A DNA stretch of 64,000 nt from Paenibacillus allorhizosphaerae (GCF_910594985.1 NZ_CAJVCE010000006.1:1-64000), one strand, 5' to 3'; shown: positions 36,758 through 46,554, numbered from the stretch's first letter. Translations and numbers: made by a program. The notes: generated by a model not told the origin, from the sequence alone.

Positions 36758-38751
36758 ATGCGAAGCAAAACCTTATTTCACGGCGCCGCCTATTATCCTG
36801 AGCTATGGGACGAACAAACGATTGAACAAGACATTCGACTCATGAAGGAAGCCGGAATCAACGTAGCCCGGATCGGCGAATTCGCCTGGGTCAACATGGA
36901 GCCCGAGGAAGGAAAAATCGATCTCGGCTTTTTCGTCGACATCATTAACAAGCTGCACGATAACGGGATCGATTCGGTCATGTGCACGCCGACCCCTACG
37001 CCGCCGATCTGGCTCACGCACGGCCATCCGGAACGAATGTACGTCGACGAACACGGTACGATTATGGGCCACGGGTCCAGACAGCATGTGTGCACGAATA
37101 ATGCTTACTTCCGGGAGCGGGCCGCTATCCTTACGAAGCATCTCGCTCAGGCGGTCGGAGCGCTGCCCGGTGTGATCGGCTGGCAGCTCGACAATGAGTT
37201 CAAGGCGCACGTAGCGGAATGCATGTGCGCGACTTGCCGAAGCTTATGGCACCAATGGCTTGAGCAGCGTTACGGCGACATCGACAAGCTGAACGCCGCT
37301 TGGGGTACGCAAATCTGGAGCGAATACTACCACCGTTTCGATCAGGTGCCGCAGCCGGGTCCGGCGCCGTTCCTGCACAATTCGTCGCTGAAGACGATGT
37401 ATCAGCTGTTTTCGATGGAAAAGATCGCCGAATTTGCCGACGAGCAAGCCGCAATTATACGCCGCTATTCGGAAGCGCCGATTACGCATAACAGCAGCAT
37501 AGCCTTTCACGTCGACAATGAACGGCTGTTTCGCCATCTCGACTTCGCCTCGTTCGATACGTATGCGAGTTCGGACAACTTCCCCGCCTACCTTGTCAAC
37601 TGCGATCTATGGAGAAATTTCAAGCAGGGCCGGCCGTTCTGGATCATGGAGACGAGCACGTCGTTCAGCGCATCGTTGGAAAGCTATGCGAAGCCGCACC
37701 CGAACGGGTACTTGAAAGCGGAGGCGGTGGCCGCCTATGCGCTCGGCGCGGAAGCGTTCTGCTACTGGCTGTGGCGGCAGCAGTGGGCAGGCTGCGAGCA
37801 GCCGCACGGCTCGGTGATCAGCGCCTGGGGCAAGCCGACCGTCGGCTATGCCGGCGTGCTTGAAGTCGAGCGGGCAAGGAAGGAGATCGAAGCGCATCTG
37901 CTTGCTGCCCGGCCGGCGCAAGCGGAGGTGGCCCTCACCTATTCGGACCGGGCCAAAGCGTTTCTGAAGACGGAGCCGCATCGCAAGCTGAACCACCGCG
38001 GTCTGACGACCTCGTTTTACGAGCGTATTTTGCATATGGGCATTCATCGCGACGTCATTCCGGAAGGCGCGGAGCTGGACGGGTATAAGCTGCTGTTTAC
38101 GCCATTTTTGCCTTATGTGTCTGCGGATTATATTAAGCGGGCGGAAGCGTTCGTGGAAAACGGCGGCATTTGGATCGTCGGCCCATTGACCGGAGGAAGA
38201 ACGGAGCACCATACCATTCACACCGATGCCGCACTGGGTGCTCTGGAACATCTGGCGGGCGTCGAGACGCTGTTTACTTACCCCATGGACGGCACCGGCG
38301 CAATCGGCCGCGCCTTCGGCTTGTCGGCCCCTCTAGGCTTATGGAGCGCCGTGTTCGAACCGAAGGACGCGGCTGCTATCGGACTCCTTGAGGAGGGGCT
38401 CAGTCCGGGAAAGCGTTCATCACCGAATGCAAGCGGGGTCAGGGGAAAATCGTCATGCTCGGCTCCATGCCGATGGGAGAAGACGGGGACCGGTTGCTGC
38501 AAAAGCTGATCGAGTACTACGCTGACGAAGCCCGGGTTACGCTCCGAACGGACGTGACGAAAGGAACGATCGTCGCCCCCCGGCAAGGAGACGGCTATAC
38601 GCTGTGGGTAATTGTCAACATGGACGGCAGTGGCGGAAGCGTGACGATTCCGCAGGAAGGGCTGGACGTATTGTCGCGCAGCAAAGTCGATCCGGGGCCA
38701 CTGCATGTAGGACCTTATGAGCATTTGATCATTCGATTCACCGAAAATTAA
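36758..38751 (+). pseudogene. Beta-galactosidase GH42, broken by one frameshift
   Basis: The first frame (36758-38509) gives 583 residues of a GH42 enzyme: acid/base Glu in GVIGWQLDNEF (~residue 147), nucleophile Glu in PFWIMETSTS (~residue 298), and the zinc-type Cys cluster CMCATC. Around 38409-38415 the frame is lost after GLSPGK. Continuing in the next frame gives AFITECKRGQGKIVMLGSMPMG and a normal C-terminal beta domain ending at 38751. Adding one base at GGAAAGCG restores a single ~664-residue protein, the normal family length. It would remove galactose from pectin side chains in the cytosol. It may be a true mutation or a consensus error. Confidence 0.85.
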
Positions 38752-38845
38752 GCTTCGGACGGGCAGCTTCGGATTCGTCATCCCTTGTCGAAAGGGCGGC
38801 ATGATTCGGGATAAGGCTATCCAATCGCTCCCATGTTTTCCACAG

Positions 38846-38877
38846 CAAACCACCCGCAATTATTTGCGGGTGGTTTG
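38846..38877. terminator. Terminator between convergent GH42 and GH28 genes
   Basis: Perfect 14-bp stem (38846-38859 with 38864-38877, CAAACCACCCGCAA / TTGCGGGTGGTTTG) with a 4-base loop. T-rich bases (TCGTTTCC) follow on the plus strand. Confidence 0.75.
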
Positions 38878-38958
38878 TCGTTTCCGAACGTTTGCTGGAA
38901 AAGGATACCGTTTCTCTACTGACCGCACATGGACGAACGAGGAAAATCTAAAGGAACG

Positions 38959-40275
38959 TTACTCCTGTCTATTGCATTCGATCAGCTTCACGGTGTCGAG
39001 TCCCGATACGATTTCCGGATGCCTGATATGTTCCAGGGTCACATCGTCAGCCGACAGCAAATAAAACGGCCCGCGGTCAAACCACATTTCGCCAGTTCGG
39101 TTCAACACCTTCCAGTTGCTGACGAAAAGTCCGTTTACATGTACGGCAATCAATTGATACGGGTGTACGACATAGTTGGCCCGGTTCGGGTCGATTTCGA
39201 TCCGGCGTGCCCCGTCCGGCTTCTTGATACCGTCCGTTTTGCATTTGCCGGTAATGTTCCAGGTGATGTTGCGAAGTGAGATGTCCGATACCGGCGCATC
39301 CATGGCGCCTTCGATATACATCCTGCCTTTTCCGGTGAACATGATATTGTCGAAAATGATACTTCGTATCGTTCCGATGGCAGGCTCCTTGTAGTACCGT
39401 GGCGTGATGTCGATAACGACCGGAAATTCATTATAGGCTTCGACGACCATGTTGCTGAAAATAATATTTTCATAGCTGCTTCCGTCTTTCATATACAGAG
39501 CAAGCGCTACATTGGTATGGTTGATGATGCAGTTGTTGAACGTGATGTTGCGGATCGCTCCGATCGCTTCGGTACCGAGCTTCAAGGCAGCGTGTCTGGA
39601 GCTGAGGATACAGTTCGTGATCGTTATATTTTCGCACACATCGCCCTCGGTGCTCTTGATCACGATGCAATCGTCTCCCGTCTTCATATGGCAATCGCTA
39701 ATGATCACATTGCGGCAGCCGTCCGGGTCGATCCCGTCCGTATTGATGCGCTCCCGATGCGCAACAATCGTCATGCCGCGAACGAGCACATCGCTGCAGC
39801 GAAGCAAATGAAGCGTCCAAAAGCAAGAATATTGCAGCGTAACGTCCAAAAACTTCACGTTGCGGCAATCCCGGTAAAAGATCAGCGCCGGCCGGAAGCG
39901 CACATGAACCGCATCGCTCGGGGCTAACGGCGAGTTGCCTCCTCCGTCAACGATACCTTGCCCGGTAATCGTCACGTTCGAAACGTTATCGGCCCAAATG
40001 AGCGCCTGAATTTGCCCTGGCAAGTTGCCGTACGGCGTTTTGCAAATCTCGGGATACAGGGCTGCGTCGTCCGCTCCAAGAATAACCGCGCCTTGTTCCA
40101 GATGCATATTGATGTTGGACTTCAGATGCAGCGTGCCGCATAAGTAAGTGCCGGCCGGAACATAGACCGTTCCGCCGCCCGCTTCCGCGCACGCATCGAT
40201 CGCTTGTTGTATCCCTTCATGCGAGAGATCGGTACCGTTCCCGCTCGCTCCAAATTGCACAACATCGAATATCAT
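38959..40275 (-). CDS. Polygalacturonase-family glycoside hydrolase, GH28
   Basis: 438 residues, a right-handed beta-helix without signal peptide. GH28 landmarks: N-terminal FDVVQFGASGNGTDLSHEGIQQAIDAC, INTDGIDPDGCRNVII (first catalytic Asp region), CHMKTGDDCIVIKS (two Asp), and SSRHAALKLGTEAIG (His region of exo-acting types). It hydrolyses galacturonosyl links; the cytosolic location and exo-type motif suggest action on imported oligogalacturonides or rhamnogalacturonan ends. It is last in an operon with Gfo/Idh and SBP 4. Confidence 0.9.
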   Translation of the reverse strand: MIFDVVQFGASGNGTDLSHEGIQQAIDACAEAGGGTVYVPAGTYLCGTLHLKSNINMHLEQGAVILGADDAALYPEICKTPYGNLPGQIQALIWADNVSNVTITGQGIVDGGGNSPLAPSDAVHVRFRPALIFYRDCRNVKFLDVTLQYSCFWTLHLLRCSDVLVRGMTIVAHRERINTDGIDPDGCRNVIISDCHMKTGDDCIVIKSTEGDVCENITITNCILSSRHAALKLGTEAIGAIRNITFNNCIINHTNVALALYMKDGSSYENIIFSNMVVEAYNEFPVVIDITPRYYKEPAIGTIRSIIFDNIMFTGKGRMYIEGAMDAPVSDISLRNITWNITGKCKTDGIKKPDGARRIEIDPNRANYVVHPYQLIAVHVNGLFVSNWKVLNRTGEMWFDRGPFYLLSADDVTLEHIRHPEIVSGLDTVKLIECNRQE

Positions 40276-40320
40276 GGTCTGCTGCTGCTCCCTTCGGCAC
40301 GCCGCTGCACCTTGGCATTT

Positions 40321-41628
40321 TTACGGATGCGACTCGATCCACTTGTCGGCCTCTTCCTGAAGTTCTCTTAAGATTGTGTTGATGTCCTTGCGATCTACCG
40401 CCAGCTTTTGTTTGGCCCCTCTTATAATGATTCGCACCTGATTCTCATACTTGGAATGAGCCGGGAGCGCCGTCGGCGCCAGTTTGAATAAAGCTGCAAT
40501 ATTTTTGCCGCTGAAGGAGGCGTTGGACTGCAAATAATTTTTTTGGAACGACTCATCCTTGAGCGGGCTGATTCTTCCGGCTTTAGCCATCGCCATCTGT
40601 ACTTCGTCGGACATCACTTCCTTGATTACGGCGAACGCTTCATCCTTGTGCTTGCTCACTTTGGAAATCATCAGCATATGGGTATCCACATTTCTGCCTT
40701 TTCCTTCATATCCCTTCACATAAGGGATGGAAACGAGATCCCAGTTTTTCAGCTTGGCGACCGTTGGATCGGTCAATTTGCCTACCAAATCCGTCGCCCA
40801 CATCGGGGCCATCGCCAGATTGTCTTTGAAGAAATCGTATTCGAACTTACCGTTATTGACATATCCGGGCATATCAATCACTTGTTTGAACAGCTCCAGC
40901 ACACGGCCCCAGCCTTCGATATTGATCGTCGATTTATTCGTCTTCGGATCGACAATGGAAAGTGTCATTTGACTTCCGACCGCCTCCACCCTCCACGGAT
41001 CAATCCCGATGTAGCTCGTGCCCCCATCCGTAATCGTCAGTTTTTTGGCGAGCGCGATTGCGTCATCCCAGGACATCATATCTTTCGGGTAAGCGACTCC
41101 GAATTTATCGAAAATATCTTTATCGTAAATCATGGCCGCCATATTCATCGTTAAGGGCAGCCCGACCAATATTTTGCTGTCGTATCCTTTCATCATCTCC
41201 AAGCCCGTATTCTGGAATTTGCTCAAATCGAGTCCGTGTTTTTTGATCAGCGGATTCAAATCTTCGACAATATCCAAATCCTGGTAGACCGGAATGCTCG
41301 GATTGCTCGTATACATAAGATCGGGAAAATTGCCGCTCGTCAGCAGTTCTTCCGGGCTGTTTCCTTTCACGCTGTCCCGAACCAATTCCAGCGTAATGTT
41401 CGGATATTTTTTGGCAACCGGCTCGACAAAATAACTATTAAATTCCTGGTCGGAAATCGTTCCCCCTTTGTGGTACATTTTGATCGTTACCGGGTCCTTC
41501 GTGACGGATGCCGGGACGTCCTTCGGTTCGGAAGACTCCAGCTGCGGAGCGGCCGCCTCTTTTCCCGCACAGCCGGAGAGGAGCAATACTAGACTTAGAA
41601 AGGGCACCAGTACTTTTTTATGATTCAT
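40321..41628 (-). CDS. Extracellular sugar-binding lipoprotein (orphan SBP 4)
   Basis: 435 residues from the ATG at 41628, six bases after GGAGG; the ATG at 41634 is too close. Lipobox LLSGC near residue 20. The shared motif here reads FDKFGVAYPKDMMSW, the most divergent of the set, and the C-terminus has KDINTILRELQEEADK. The start overlaps the end of the Gfo/Idh gene by 11 bases. It is followed by GH28, so galacturonate oligomers are the likely ligand. No permease adjacent. Confidence 0.88.
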   Translation of the reverse strand: MNHKKVLVPFLSLVLLLSGCAGKEAAAPQLESSEPKDVPASVTKDPVTIKMYHKGGTISDQEFNSYFVEPVAKKYPNITLELVRDSVKGNSPEELLTSGNFPDLMYTSNPSIPVYQDLDIVEDLNPLIKKHGLDLSKFQNTGLEMMKGYDSKILVGLPLTMNMAAMIYDKDIFDKFGVAYPKDMMSWDDAIALAKKLTITDGGTSYIGIDPWRVEAVGSQMTLSIVDPKTNKSTINIEGWGRVLELFKQVIDMPGYVNNGKFEYDFFKDNLAMAPMWATDLVGKLTDPTVAKLKNWDLVSIPYVKGYEGKGRNVDTHMLMISKVSKHKDEAFAVIKEVMSDEVQMAMAKAGRISPLKDESFQKNYLQSNASFSGKNIAALFKLAPTALPAHSKYENQVRIIIRGAKQKLAVDRKDINTILRELQEEADKWIESHP

Positions 41629-42673
41629 AAACATCCTCCTTCGATTGTTTTCCGTTGCGGCGGTCGGAGTGCCGCCTGATCAAATCTTCCGTCGCCGTCC
41701 GCGCAATCCCGGTTGCAATTAATCCGTCTGTCCCTGTAGGCACATTGCCCGCTAAACCGCTTCTAAGCGCTTTGGCGAAAGCCTCGTACATACCGGAAAA
41801 GTTTTTTTCCTTGGCAAAAGGAAACGGGGTCGTGCCCGTAGAATTTCTCATTTCGAATATTTTTGCTTCCCGGTCGTAATATACGATGCCTTCCGTACCG
41901 ATCAGACGATAAGTGAAATGGGAGACCGGCTCCCTGGCGGTGAAGCAGTAGGAGTAGCTGATCTCTACCAGCGTGTGGGCCCCGCTTGCATGCTGCATAT
42001 GAAGATACATATGATCCGGCGCTTCGTATTCATCGACCCAGGCGCCTTCCGAGCGATAGCTTGTCACTTCGGAATCGAGCCACCATCTGGCAAGATCGAT
42101 CTGATGCACGCCGCAATCCACCATAGGCCCGCCCTCCAGCATTCGCCCGACACGGCGCATATTCAGCTTGCGGGGCTTATCATCCGAAGCCGGATCGGCG
42201 AACTTTCCGTGCAAGTTCCATATATAGCTCAGCCGGAGAGAGCGGACTTCACCGATGAGCCCGTCTTTTACAATCCTTTTGATCGTCTGGGCGGCCGGAC
42301 TGAAACGGTAGTCGAACGCCGTAAACAAAAACAGGCCTTTCCGCTCCATGACGGCGATCATTTCCGCCGCCTCGCGCTCATCCGTAGCCAGCGGCTTTTC
42401 GCACAGCACATGTTTGCCGTAACGGGCCGCGTCCAGTACATTGTTGTAATGGCTAGGGGCGGGAGACGTGATGATAACTGCTTCGAAGCCAGCCTGGAAA
42501 AAGGCGTCTACTTCCGTAAACACCGGTACGTTGTATGTCGACTGCAATGATTCCGTACGGGACGGGTCGGGCTCATAAATCGCCGTCAGTTCGAATTTGG
42601 GCGATGCCGCGATGACAGGAACATGTCCGTATGCGGCTACGACTCCGCATCCCATCAAACCTATCTTAATCAA
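41618..42673 (-). CDS. Gfo/Idh/MocA family oxidoreductase
   Basis: 351 residues from a TTG at 42673 placed seven bases after AGGGGGA; the frame opens at 42706 without a ribosome site. The Rossmann motif is KIGLMGCGVVAAYGHVP, the signature Lys lies in LCEKPLATDEREA, and EGGPMVDCGVHQIDLARWWL is in the second domain. First gene of the SBP 4-GH28 operon, divergent from an AraC regulator. Probably acts on a uronic-acid or deoxy-sugar derivative; the substrate is not known. Confidence 0.85.
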   Translation of the reverse strand: MIKIGLMGCGVVAAYGHVPVIAASPKFELTAIYEPDPSRTESLQSTYNVPVFTEVDAFFQAGFEAVIITSPAPSHYNNVLDAARYGKHVLCEKPLATDEREAAEMIAVMERKGLFLFTAFDYRFSPAAQTIKRIVKDGLIGEVRSLRLSYIWNLHGKFADPASDDKPRKLNMRRVGRMLEGGPMVDCGVHQIDLARWWLDSEVTSYRSEGAWVDEYEAPDHMYLHMQHASGAHTLVEISYSYCFTAREPVSHFTYRLIGTEGIVYYDREAKIFEMRNSTGTTPFPFAKEKNFSGMYEAFAKALRSGLAGNVPTGTDGLIATGIARTATEDLIRRHSDRRNGKQSKEDVYES

Positions 42674-42716
42674 ATCTGTTCCCCCTTTACGCCGGTTCAG
42701 CTGCATATAGCTAAAA

Positions 42717-42730
42717 TGACAGCGCTTTCG
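42717..42730. promoter_or_regulatory. cre-like site in the AraC / Gfo-Idh divergent region
   Basis: TGACAGCGCTTTCG fits the cre consensus except for the last base. It lies 44 bp upstream of the Gfo/Idh start, so CcpA could repress this GH28 operon. Confidence 0.6.
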
Positions 42731-42769
42731 TTTCTTTCATTGTAAGCCTGCTCCGGGGGAAGCTCCAGA

Positions 42770-42803
42770 TACAGAACTGTCTAATCATCGTACAAAACTG
42801 TCT
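42770..42803. promoter_or_regulatory. Two direct repeats ACARAACTGTCT, 21 bp apart
   Basis: TACAGAACTGTCT (42770-42782) and TACAAAACTGTCT (42791-42803) share 12 of 13 bases with a period of 21 bp, two helical turns. That is the usual geometry for AraC-type activator half-sites. They lie between the AraC gene (start 42827) and the divergent Gfo/Idh-SBP-GH28 operon, and are probable sites of that AraC protein. Confidence 0.7.
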
Positions 42804-42826
42804 TTTAAGAAATGGAGGGATCAACG

Positions 42827-43714
42827 GTGGAGGGAAATGCGAAGAACGAACAAGTCAATTATCATCATCCGCTGCTGCGCTACAAAATATGGGACCTGGA
42901 GTTTCCCCCTTTGCCGTCGGCCCCGTGGAATACATGGCATTATCATAAAGAGGTGGAAATCATCATCCTGCTGGAAGGCATGATGCTGGTCGAAACCGTC
43001 GATCGCGTATACAAGCTGCAAGGCCTTGACTTGCTGCTGCTCGGCTCTTCCCGGCTGCACCGGACTCGACGGACGGAACACGTCAAGCAAATCGTGCTGC
43101 AATTCGATATGCTGGCGCAGCTGGATTCCTACGCCAAGGAATTTGCGCCAGTCTTGTTGGAACTGTCGGAACCGCTCGATCGCGTAAACGAGATATTAAA
43201 GGGCAACGCGGCAGCGAAAGAAGCGATGTACCGGCTGCTGCTCGGCATTTCCAACGAAGCGAGCGAAATGGGAGCCGGGTATGAGCTGGCCGTCAGCGGA
43301 GGATTCAAACAGCTGCTTGCCCTGATCGTACGCCACGCGGTCTCCTCCGCCCCTATGTCTCCCCCGGATTGGCAGCGGTTGAAGCCTGTGCTCGATTATG
43401 TGGAAGCCCGTTACCCCGAGTCGATTCATATTCAGGACGTGCTTCCGCTTGTCCATTTGGAGTATCACTACTTTATCAAATACTTCCAGCAGCATATCGG
43501 CATGTCCTTCGTCGATTATTTGCACTTGAGGCGCATTAAAGCTTCCGAGCGTCTGCTTCTGACCAAGCCGCTCGGCATCGCCGATATCGGCATTCAATCC
43601 GGCTTTCCGAACGTGACCCAGTTCATCCGCATTTTTAAAAGGTACAACGGCTGCACGCCGTCCGAATTTCGCAAAAAGCGGCTGCCGGTCCATGAGCCGG
43701 AACCTGCCGAGTAG
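42827..43714 (+). CDS. AraC family transcriptional regulator
   Basis: 295 residues from a GTG at 42827, seven bases after GGAGGG; the ATG at 42812 lacks a site. The N-terminal sensor has WNTWHYHKEVEIIILLEGMMLVE and LQGLDLLLLGSSRLHR. The DNA-binding half has IHIQDVLPLVHLEYHYFIKYFQQHIG and LGIADIGIQSGFPNVTQFIRIFKRYNGCTPSEFRKK. Divergent from and presumed activator of the GH28 operon. It is a paralogue of the first AraC gene of the window. Confidence 0.88.
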   Translation: MEGNAKNEQVNYHHPLLRYKIWDLEFPPLPSAPWNTWHYHKEVEIIILLEGMMLVETVDRVYKLQGLDLLLLGSSRLHRTRRTEHVKQIVLQFDMLAQLDSYAKEFAPVLLELSEPLDRVNEILKGNAAAKEAMYRLLLGISNEASEMGAGYELAVSGGFKQLLALIVRHAVSSAPMSPPDWQRLKPVLDYVEARYPESIHIQDVLPLVHLEYHYFIKYFQQHIGMSFVDYLHLRRIKASERLLLTKPLGIADIGIQSGFPNVTQFIRIFKRYNGCTPSEFRKKRLPVHEPEPAE

Positions 43715-43745
43715 CACGTGCATGGCACGCATGGCGTTAACAAAA

Positions 43746-43772
43746 AGCAAAACCCGGCCGTCGGCCGGGTTT
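43746..43772. terminator. Terminator between the convergent AraC and SBP 5 genes
   Basis: Stem AAACCCGGCC / GGCCGGGTTT (43750-43759 with 43763-43772), 10 bp with a 3-base loop. On the minus strand it is followed by TGCTTTTTG, so it mainly serves SBP 5. Confidence 0.8.
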
Positions 43773-43800
43773 ACGTACGTTCTCATGCATCGGAACTTCG

Positions 43801-45135
43801 TTACTTCGACTTTTCTTCCTCTACGTTTTTGAGTACTCTTTCCTGTGCGTCCTTCAGCGCCGTATTGACGTCTTTCAGCCCAAGCGCCATGTTCTTTTGC
43901 TCTTCGCGAACAATGCTCGACGCTTTGGAGCCGTAGTTGGACGATTTTTGCTGCGGCGTCTGTTTGGTCAAGAAGATGTTCTGCACTTTTTTCCCTTTGT
44001 AGCTTTCGAAATTTTTGGCGTAGTTGGCCTGAATCGTTTTGTCTGGGATAGAGCTGATCCGTGCATTCGCGCTGACCAGCATTTGCGTTTCCCTGGAAAC
44101 GGACTCGAGGATCACCTGGAACGCTTCTTCCTTATGCTTGCTCGATTTGGAAATGAACGTCATATGCGAGTCGACCGGGCGGCCGTTGCCGAGCTTATCT
44201 TTGAAATTGGGCAGCGCGGAAATATCCCAGCTGTTGAATCCGGACTTGGACGCTTCTTCCAGCGGAGCGGCGGCGTCGTTCGTCCACTCAAGGAACATCG
44301 CCAAGTTTTGATCTTTCAGGAAGCCGTTTCGGCCCCAGTTATGCTTGCCGTTCGGACCGATTTGGCCAGGAAGGTCGTATACCTGCTTCAAGAAATCGAA
44401 CACTCTCTTGTACTCCGGCTTGTCGATATTCGGCTTGTCGTCGGCGCCAACAGGCGGAATGCCCAATTGGCCGGTAATCGTATCGGCATTTTGCGGTTCA
44501 AAGCCGACATATTGGATTCCGTTTTCCGTCCGGTTTATTTTTTGCGCGATAGGGAGAATTTCTTCGAAACTCATAATGTCTTTCGGATAGGGAACCCCGA
44601 ATTTATCGAAAATATCTTTGTTGTACAGCATCATGCCGTAGTTGAGCGAGAACGGAATCGAGTACAGCTCGCCCTTGTCCCCCGCCTGTTTGATCCGTTC
44701 CAAAATCGGCTGATCGTAAACGGACAAATCGACCTTATATTTTTTCACATATTCGTTCATGTCCTGCATAATGTCGAGCTGCTTCAGCAGGGCGAAGTAA
44801 CCGTTGCTGGCGAAGATGAGGTCCGGCGTTTTCCCGGCGGCAATGAGGTCCTCCAGTTCCGTCCCTTTATCCGGTTTAATGTATTCGAGTTTAATATGAG
44901 GGTACTTTTTCGCCACCGGCTCGACGAAATACGTCTGGAAATCTTTCTCGGTAAATCCTACGCTCTTATGATTGGTGATGGTCAAAGTGACGGGTTCCGG
45001 AGGCGCCGGCGGTTTCATGTCTTCCGGTTTTGCCGTTCCCTTCGTTCCTTGTCCGGACGGTGCGCCGCTGCATGCTGAGAGTGAAATGAGGACTAGCGGT
45101 AATGCCAACTTCAGTAAGCCCGCTTTCTTTTTCAT
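43801..45135 (-). CDS. Extracellular sugar-binding lipoprotein (orphan SBP 5)
   Basis: 444 residues with lipobox LSAC near residue 22, FDKFGVPYPKDIMSF mid-protein and KDVNTALKDAQERVLK at the end. It is paired with a LacI regulator 133 bp upstream on the same strand and followed by a terminator, so this is a two-gene regulator-SBP unit with neither permease nor hydrolase. A cre-like palindrome lies in the gap before it. Confidence 0.88.
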   Translation of the reverse strand: MKKKAGLLKLALPLVLISLSACSGAPSGQGTKGTAKPEDMKPPAPPEPVTLTITNHKSVGFTEKDFQTYFVEPVAKKYPHIKLEYIKPDKGTELEDLIAAGKTPDLIFASNGYFALLKQLDIMQDMNEYVKKYKVDLSVYDQPILERIKQAGDKGELYSIPFSLNYGMMLYNKDIFDKFGVPYPKDIMSFEEILPIAQKINRTENGIQYVGFEPQNADTITGQLGIPPVGADDKPNIDKPEYKRVFDFLKQVYDLPGQIGPNGKHNWGRNGFLKDQNLAMFLEWTNDAAAPLEEASKSGFNSWDISALPNFKDKLGNGRPVDSHMTFISKSSKHKEEAFQVILESVSRETQMLVSANARISSIPDKTIQANYAKNFESYKGKKVQNIFLTKQTPQQKSSNYGSKASSIVREEQKNMALGLKDVNTALKDAQERVLKNVEEEKSK

Positions 45136-45227
45136 TTGTTTACCCCTCCAATAATGATCATGGTCTTGCTTCGTAATCCGGCGATCCGTTCACGCAATCC
45201 TGCGTTACATGACACCACCTCCGACTC

Positions 45228-45241
45228 TGTAAAGGCTTACA
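45228..45241. promoter_or_regulatory. cre-like palindrome before SBP 5
   Basis: TGTAAAGGCTTACA is palindromic outside its centre and differs from the cre consensus only in the central CG (here GG). It could be a weak CcpA site or an operator for the neighbouring LacI protein. Confidence 0.4.
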
Positions 45242-45268
45242 TTTTTGCGAATGGCCGGAACCGGGATG

Positions 45269-46294
45269 TTACCCGGAACTCAGAGAAGGCCCCGTCGTAC
45301 CGCGGACGATCAGTTTCGGCTCATACTCGATCCGCTCCGGATGAAGCTCCAGCTTATGAATGAGACGGTTCAGCCTGTACACGGCATCGCGGCCCATCTG
45401 ATCTTTCTCGGTATGAATCGTCGTGAGCGGCGGATTGGAGAAGCTCGCGAAATCGATATTGTCCGAGCCGATCACGGAGATGTCTTGAGGAATGCGCAGC
45501 CCCTTCTCCAGCATGACCCGCATCGCTCCCAGCGCCAGCATGTCATTGGTGGCGAATATCGCGTTCGGCAGCTTACTGTGGGAACGTTCCCATAATTGGT
45601 GAAAACATGCCGCCCCTTCTTCAAACGTCGAATGCGGTGATAAAGCAATATGCTGCTCGCTAATGTCGCAGCCGAGCTCGCGCATCCTTCGGGAAAAGCC
45701 TTCGTATCGCAGATGATGGCTCCGGTGGTCTTGCGGTCCGGCAATGATGCCGATCCGCCGGTGGCCGAGCGCATACAGATGATCCGCTGCGATTCTCCCG
45801 CCTTGCCGGTCATCGTTCACGATCTGGATCACGTTGTTGTTCTCCACGGTCCCGTTCACCATTAAATACGGAATATGAAAGCTGTCGATATAACCGATCA
45901 TTTCCTGACTCAGGCGGCTGATCAATACGAGCCCGTCGACCCTCTTCTCGAGCATGTAGTCGGCGGTGCGTTGCGACATCTCTTTATCCGTGGAGACGAA
46001 TACGGAATAGTTCATTGCTTCTGCGGCAGCCAGGATGGAGTCGACGATTTTGCCGTATATCGGATGTGATACGATCGGATAATCTTTCCGATAAATGATG
46101 ATGCCGATGTTATAGGTCCGCTGAGACACCATCGCCCGGGCCACCGCGTTCGGTTTGTACTGCAATTCTCTGGCCGCCAGCATCACTTTCTCGCGGACTT
46201 CGGGACTCGTGTAGCCTTTACCGGAAATGACGCGTGAAACGGTCGATTTGGAAACGCCCGCATGCCTTGCAATGTCTATAATCGTGCTGTTCAT
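45269..46294 (-). CDS. LacI family transcriptional repressor
   Basis: 341 residues. The DNA-binding domain is IIDIARHAGVSKSTVSRVISGKGYTSPEVREKV. The hinge and sensor domain follow, with NIGIIIYRKDYPIVSHPIYGKIV and a C-terminus IPQDISVIGSDNIDFASFSNPPLTTI. It is upstream of SBP 5 on the same strand. Two AAGCGCTT-centred sites (46358-46373 and 46430-46443) lie in its own promoter region and may be its operators or cre sites. Inducer unknown. Confidence 0.9.
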   Translation of the reverse strand: MNSTIIDIARHAGVSKSTVSRVISGKGYTSPEVREKVMLAARELQYKPNAVARAMVSQRTYNIGIIIYRKDYPIVSHPIYGKIVDSILAAAEAMNYSVFVSTDKEMSQRTADYMLEKRVDGLVLISRLSQEMIGYIDSFHIPYLMVNGTVENNNVIQIVNDDRQGGRIAADHLYALGHRRIGIIAGPQDHRSHHLRYEGFSRRMRELGCDISEQHIALSPHSTFEEGAACFHQLWERSHSKLPNAIFATNDMLALGAMRVMLEKGLRIPQDISVIGSDNIDFASFSNPPLTTIHTEKDQMGRDAVYRLNRLIHKLELHPERIEYEPKLIVRGTTGPSLSSG

Positions 46295-46357
46295 CGATTC
46301 CCTCGCTCATGCGTCGGATAGTTTAACCAATTGTCGGTTATGACGCAGCAATCAGAT

Positions 46358-46443
46358 ACGAAAGCGCTTACCCTTGTCCTTTGATAAAAACCTTCGTTCA
46401 ATTAGAAACAATAATTAAACCAAGGTTAGTTAAGCGCTTTCCT
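46358..46443. promoter_or_regulatory. Paired AAGCGCTT sites upstream of the second LacI gene
   Basis: ACGAAAGCGCTTACCC at 46358 and GTTAAGCGCTTTCC at 46430 are two similar palindrome-centred sites about 71 bp apart, each followed by CTTGTC. The spacing would allow looping by a LacI-type tetramer; both also resemble cre boxes. Confidence 0.5.
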
Positions 46444-46554
46444 TGTCTTGAATTATACTATACCGCTTCCATTGTTGACAATAGCTTTTTATCGCGTATC
46501 GCCGCCCGAAACGTATGGAACGTTCATTCGGGCGGCTTACGACATGCGCCGCTC

